64,000 nucleotides of DNA from Bin76 sp965209025 (GTDB lineage Bacteria; Actinomycetota; Acidimicrobiia; Spongiisociales; ZC4RG35): positions 1,426,001 through 1,490,000 of the forward strand of contig OZ242375.1 in the NCBI GenBank assembly GCA_965209025.1, written 5' to 3'. This document shows positions 63,703 to 64,000 of this stretch, in pieces (the first letter of the stretch is position 1; every line of letters begins with the position of its first letter). The notes below the pieces were generated by a model. It had not been told where the DNA came from. It was given only the letters and a program-made list of their open reading frames with translations, and did not search any database. Both the position numbers and the translations under genes were made by a program.

Positions 63703-64000
63703 CACCTTCGGCGGGGCGGAACTTCCAGCCGATCACCTCTCCCGAGTCGTCGGAGTAGTAGGGCTCCACGACCGTCTCCATCGCCATCCCCATCCGGAGT
63801 CCCTCAGCAGAGGCCCCCGCCAGGGGACCCACCACCTGGATGCCCTCGGAGGCGAACTCCACCTCCACCACGGTGATCGGCACGAACGGGTCGGGCGCCA
63901 CGAAGGGCGGCGGGGGCGGGAAGTGGACGGTGGTCCAGGAGGCCAGCCGTCCGGTCCGGGAAAGGGGGGTTGAGACCACGTCCTTTCGGGCGCAGCGTGG
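63689..64000 (-). CDS. DUF35 OB-fold/zinc-ribbon protein (5' end beyond right edge)
   Basis: The visible 103 codons hold the end of a zinc ribbon (RCARKDVVSTPLS) and the OB fold: GRLASWTTVHFPPPPPFV, VPITVVEVEFASEGIQVVG, LRMGMAMETVVEPYY. The frame is open to the edge, so the N-terminus with the first Cys pair is missing. It ends 14 bases inside the thiolase gene. DUF35 proteins are the usual partners of SCPx-type thiolases, which supports both assignments. Confidence 0.85.
   Translation of the reverse strand, partial: PRCARKDVVSTPLSRTGRLASWTTVHFPPPPPFVAPDPFVPITVVEVEFASEGIQVVGPLAGASAEGLRMGMAMETVVEPYYSDDSGEVIGWKFRPAEGDAGE

Noticed and set aside
1..64000. CRISPR arrays, rRNA or tRNA genes, rnpB, tmRNA
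   Set aside because: No regularly spaced identical repeats of CRISPR type and no conserved RNA-gene segments were recognised. The CGTTCG repeats at 25.9 and 30.0 kb are too few and irregular to be a CRISPR array.

Overview
The window is high-GC DNA of an actinobacterial type. GTG and TTG starts are common, genes overlap by 1-4 bases, and there are several candidate F420- or acyl-CoA-dependent enzymes (an LLM-class oxidoreductase, a PPOX-class protein, three acyl-CoA dehydrogenases, a thiolase with a DUF35 partner). TopA ends in basic repeats instead of zinc fingers, and ffh, rpsP, a KH protein gene and rimM are adjacent. My best guess is an uncultured Acidimicrobiia-like actinobacterium. That is an inference from gene content; no rRNA or tRNA gene is present to test it.

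Layout. 1-15.3 kb is core genome: the 3' part of holB, tmk, an MFS exporter, topA, two small membrane proteins, a four-gene osmoprotectant ABC transporter, a nitroreductase, a lipoprotein, rimM/khpA/rpsP/ffh and an enoyl-CoA hydratase. About 15.7-33.7 kb is an accessory island, visibly richer in A/T and with long gene-poor stretches. It holds a XamI-like restriction-modification pair, a decayed IS1634-like transposase, a 1762-residue exonuclease-RecQ-UvrD fusion, an EEP-family nuclease, a PD-(D/E)xK nuclease, a Fic protein and a frameshifted P4-type integrase at its right end. Two diverged ~92-nt direct repeats bracket the middle of the island. 33.7-47.3 kb is a 13-gene unidirectional catabolic cluster: SDR, 2-oxoacid dehydrogenase E1a/E1b/E2, acyl-CoA ligase, a split peptide-type ABC transporter without a binding protein, LLM oxidoreductase, cyclase-family hydrolase and a paired acyl-CoA dehydrogenase. 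47.7-55.4 kb is a second accessory segment: a large adenine methyltransferase, a PLD-SNF2 helicase fusion and a KAP NTPase, most simply read as an anti-phage module.

55.5-64 kb returns to GC-rich DNA. Its standout is a protein that matches eukaryotic-type sterol C-24 methyltransferases (ERG6/SMT) along its whole length. It lies between two copies of an isoprenylcysteine-methyltransferase-like membrane gene, one intact and one wrecked. Acetate kinase, an acyl-CoA dehydrogenase, a PPOX protein, a monooxygenase-like protein, an L,D-transpeptidase and a thiolase/DUF35 pair follow.

The most promising systems are the sterol methyltransferase locus, the methyltransferase/PLD-SNF2/KAP module and the exonuclease-RecQ-UvrD fusion. 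I found no CRISPR array and no tRNA or rRNA gene.
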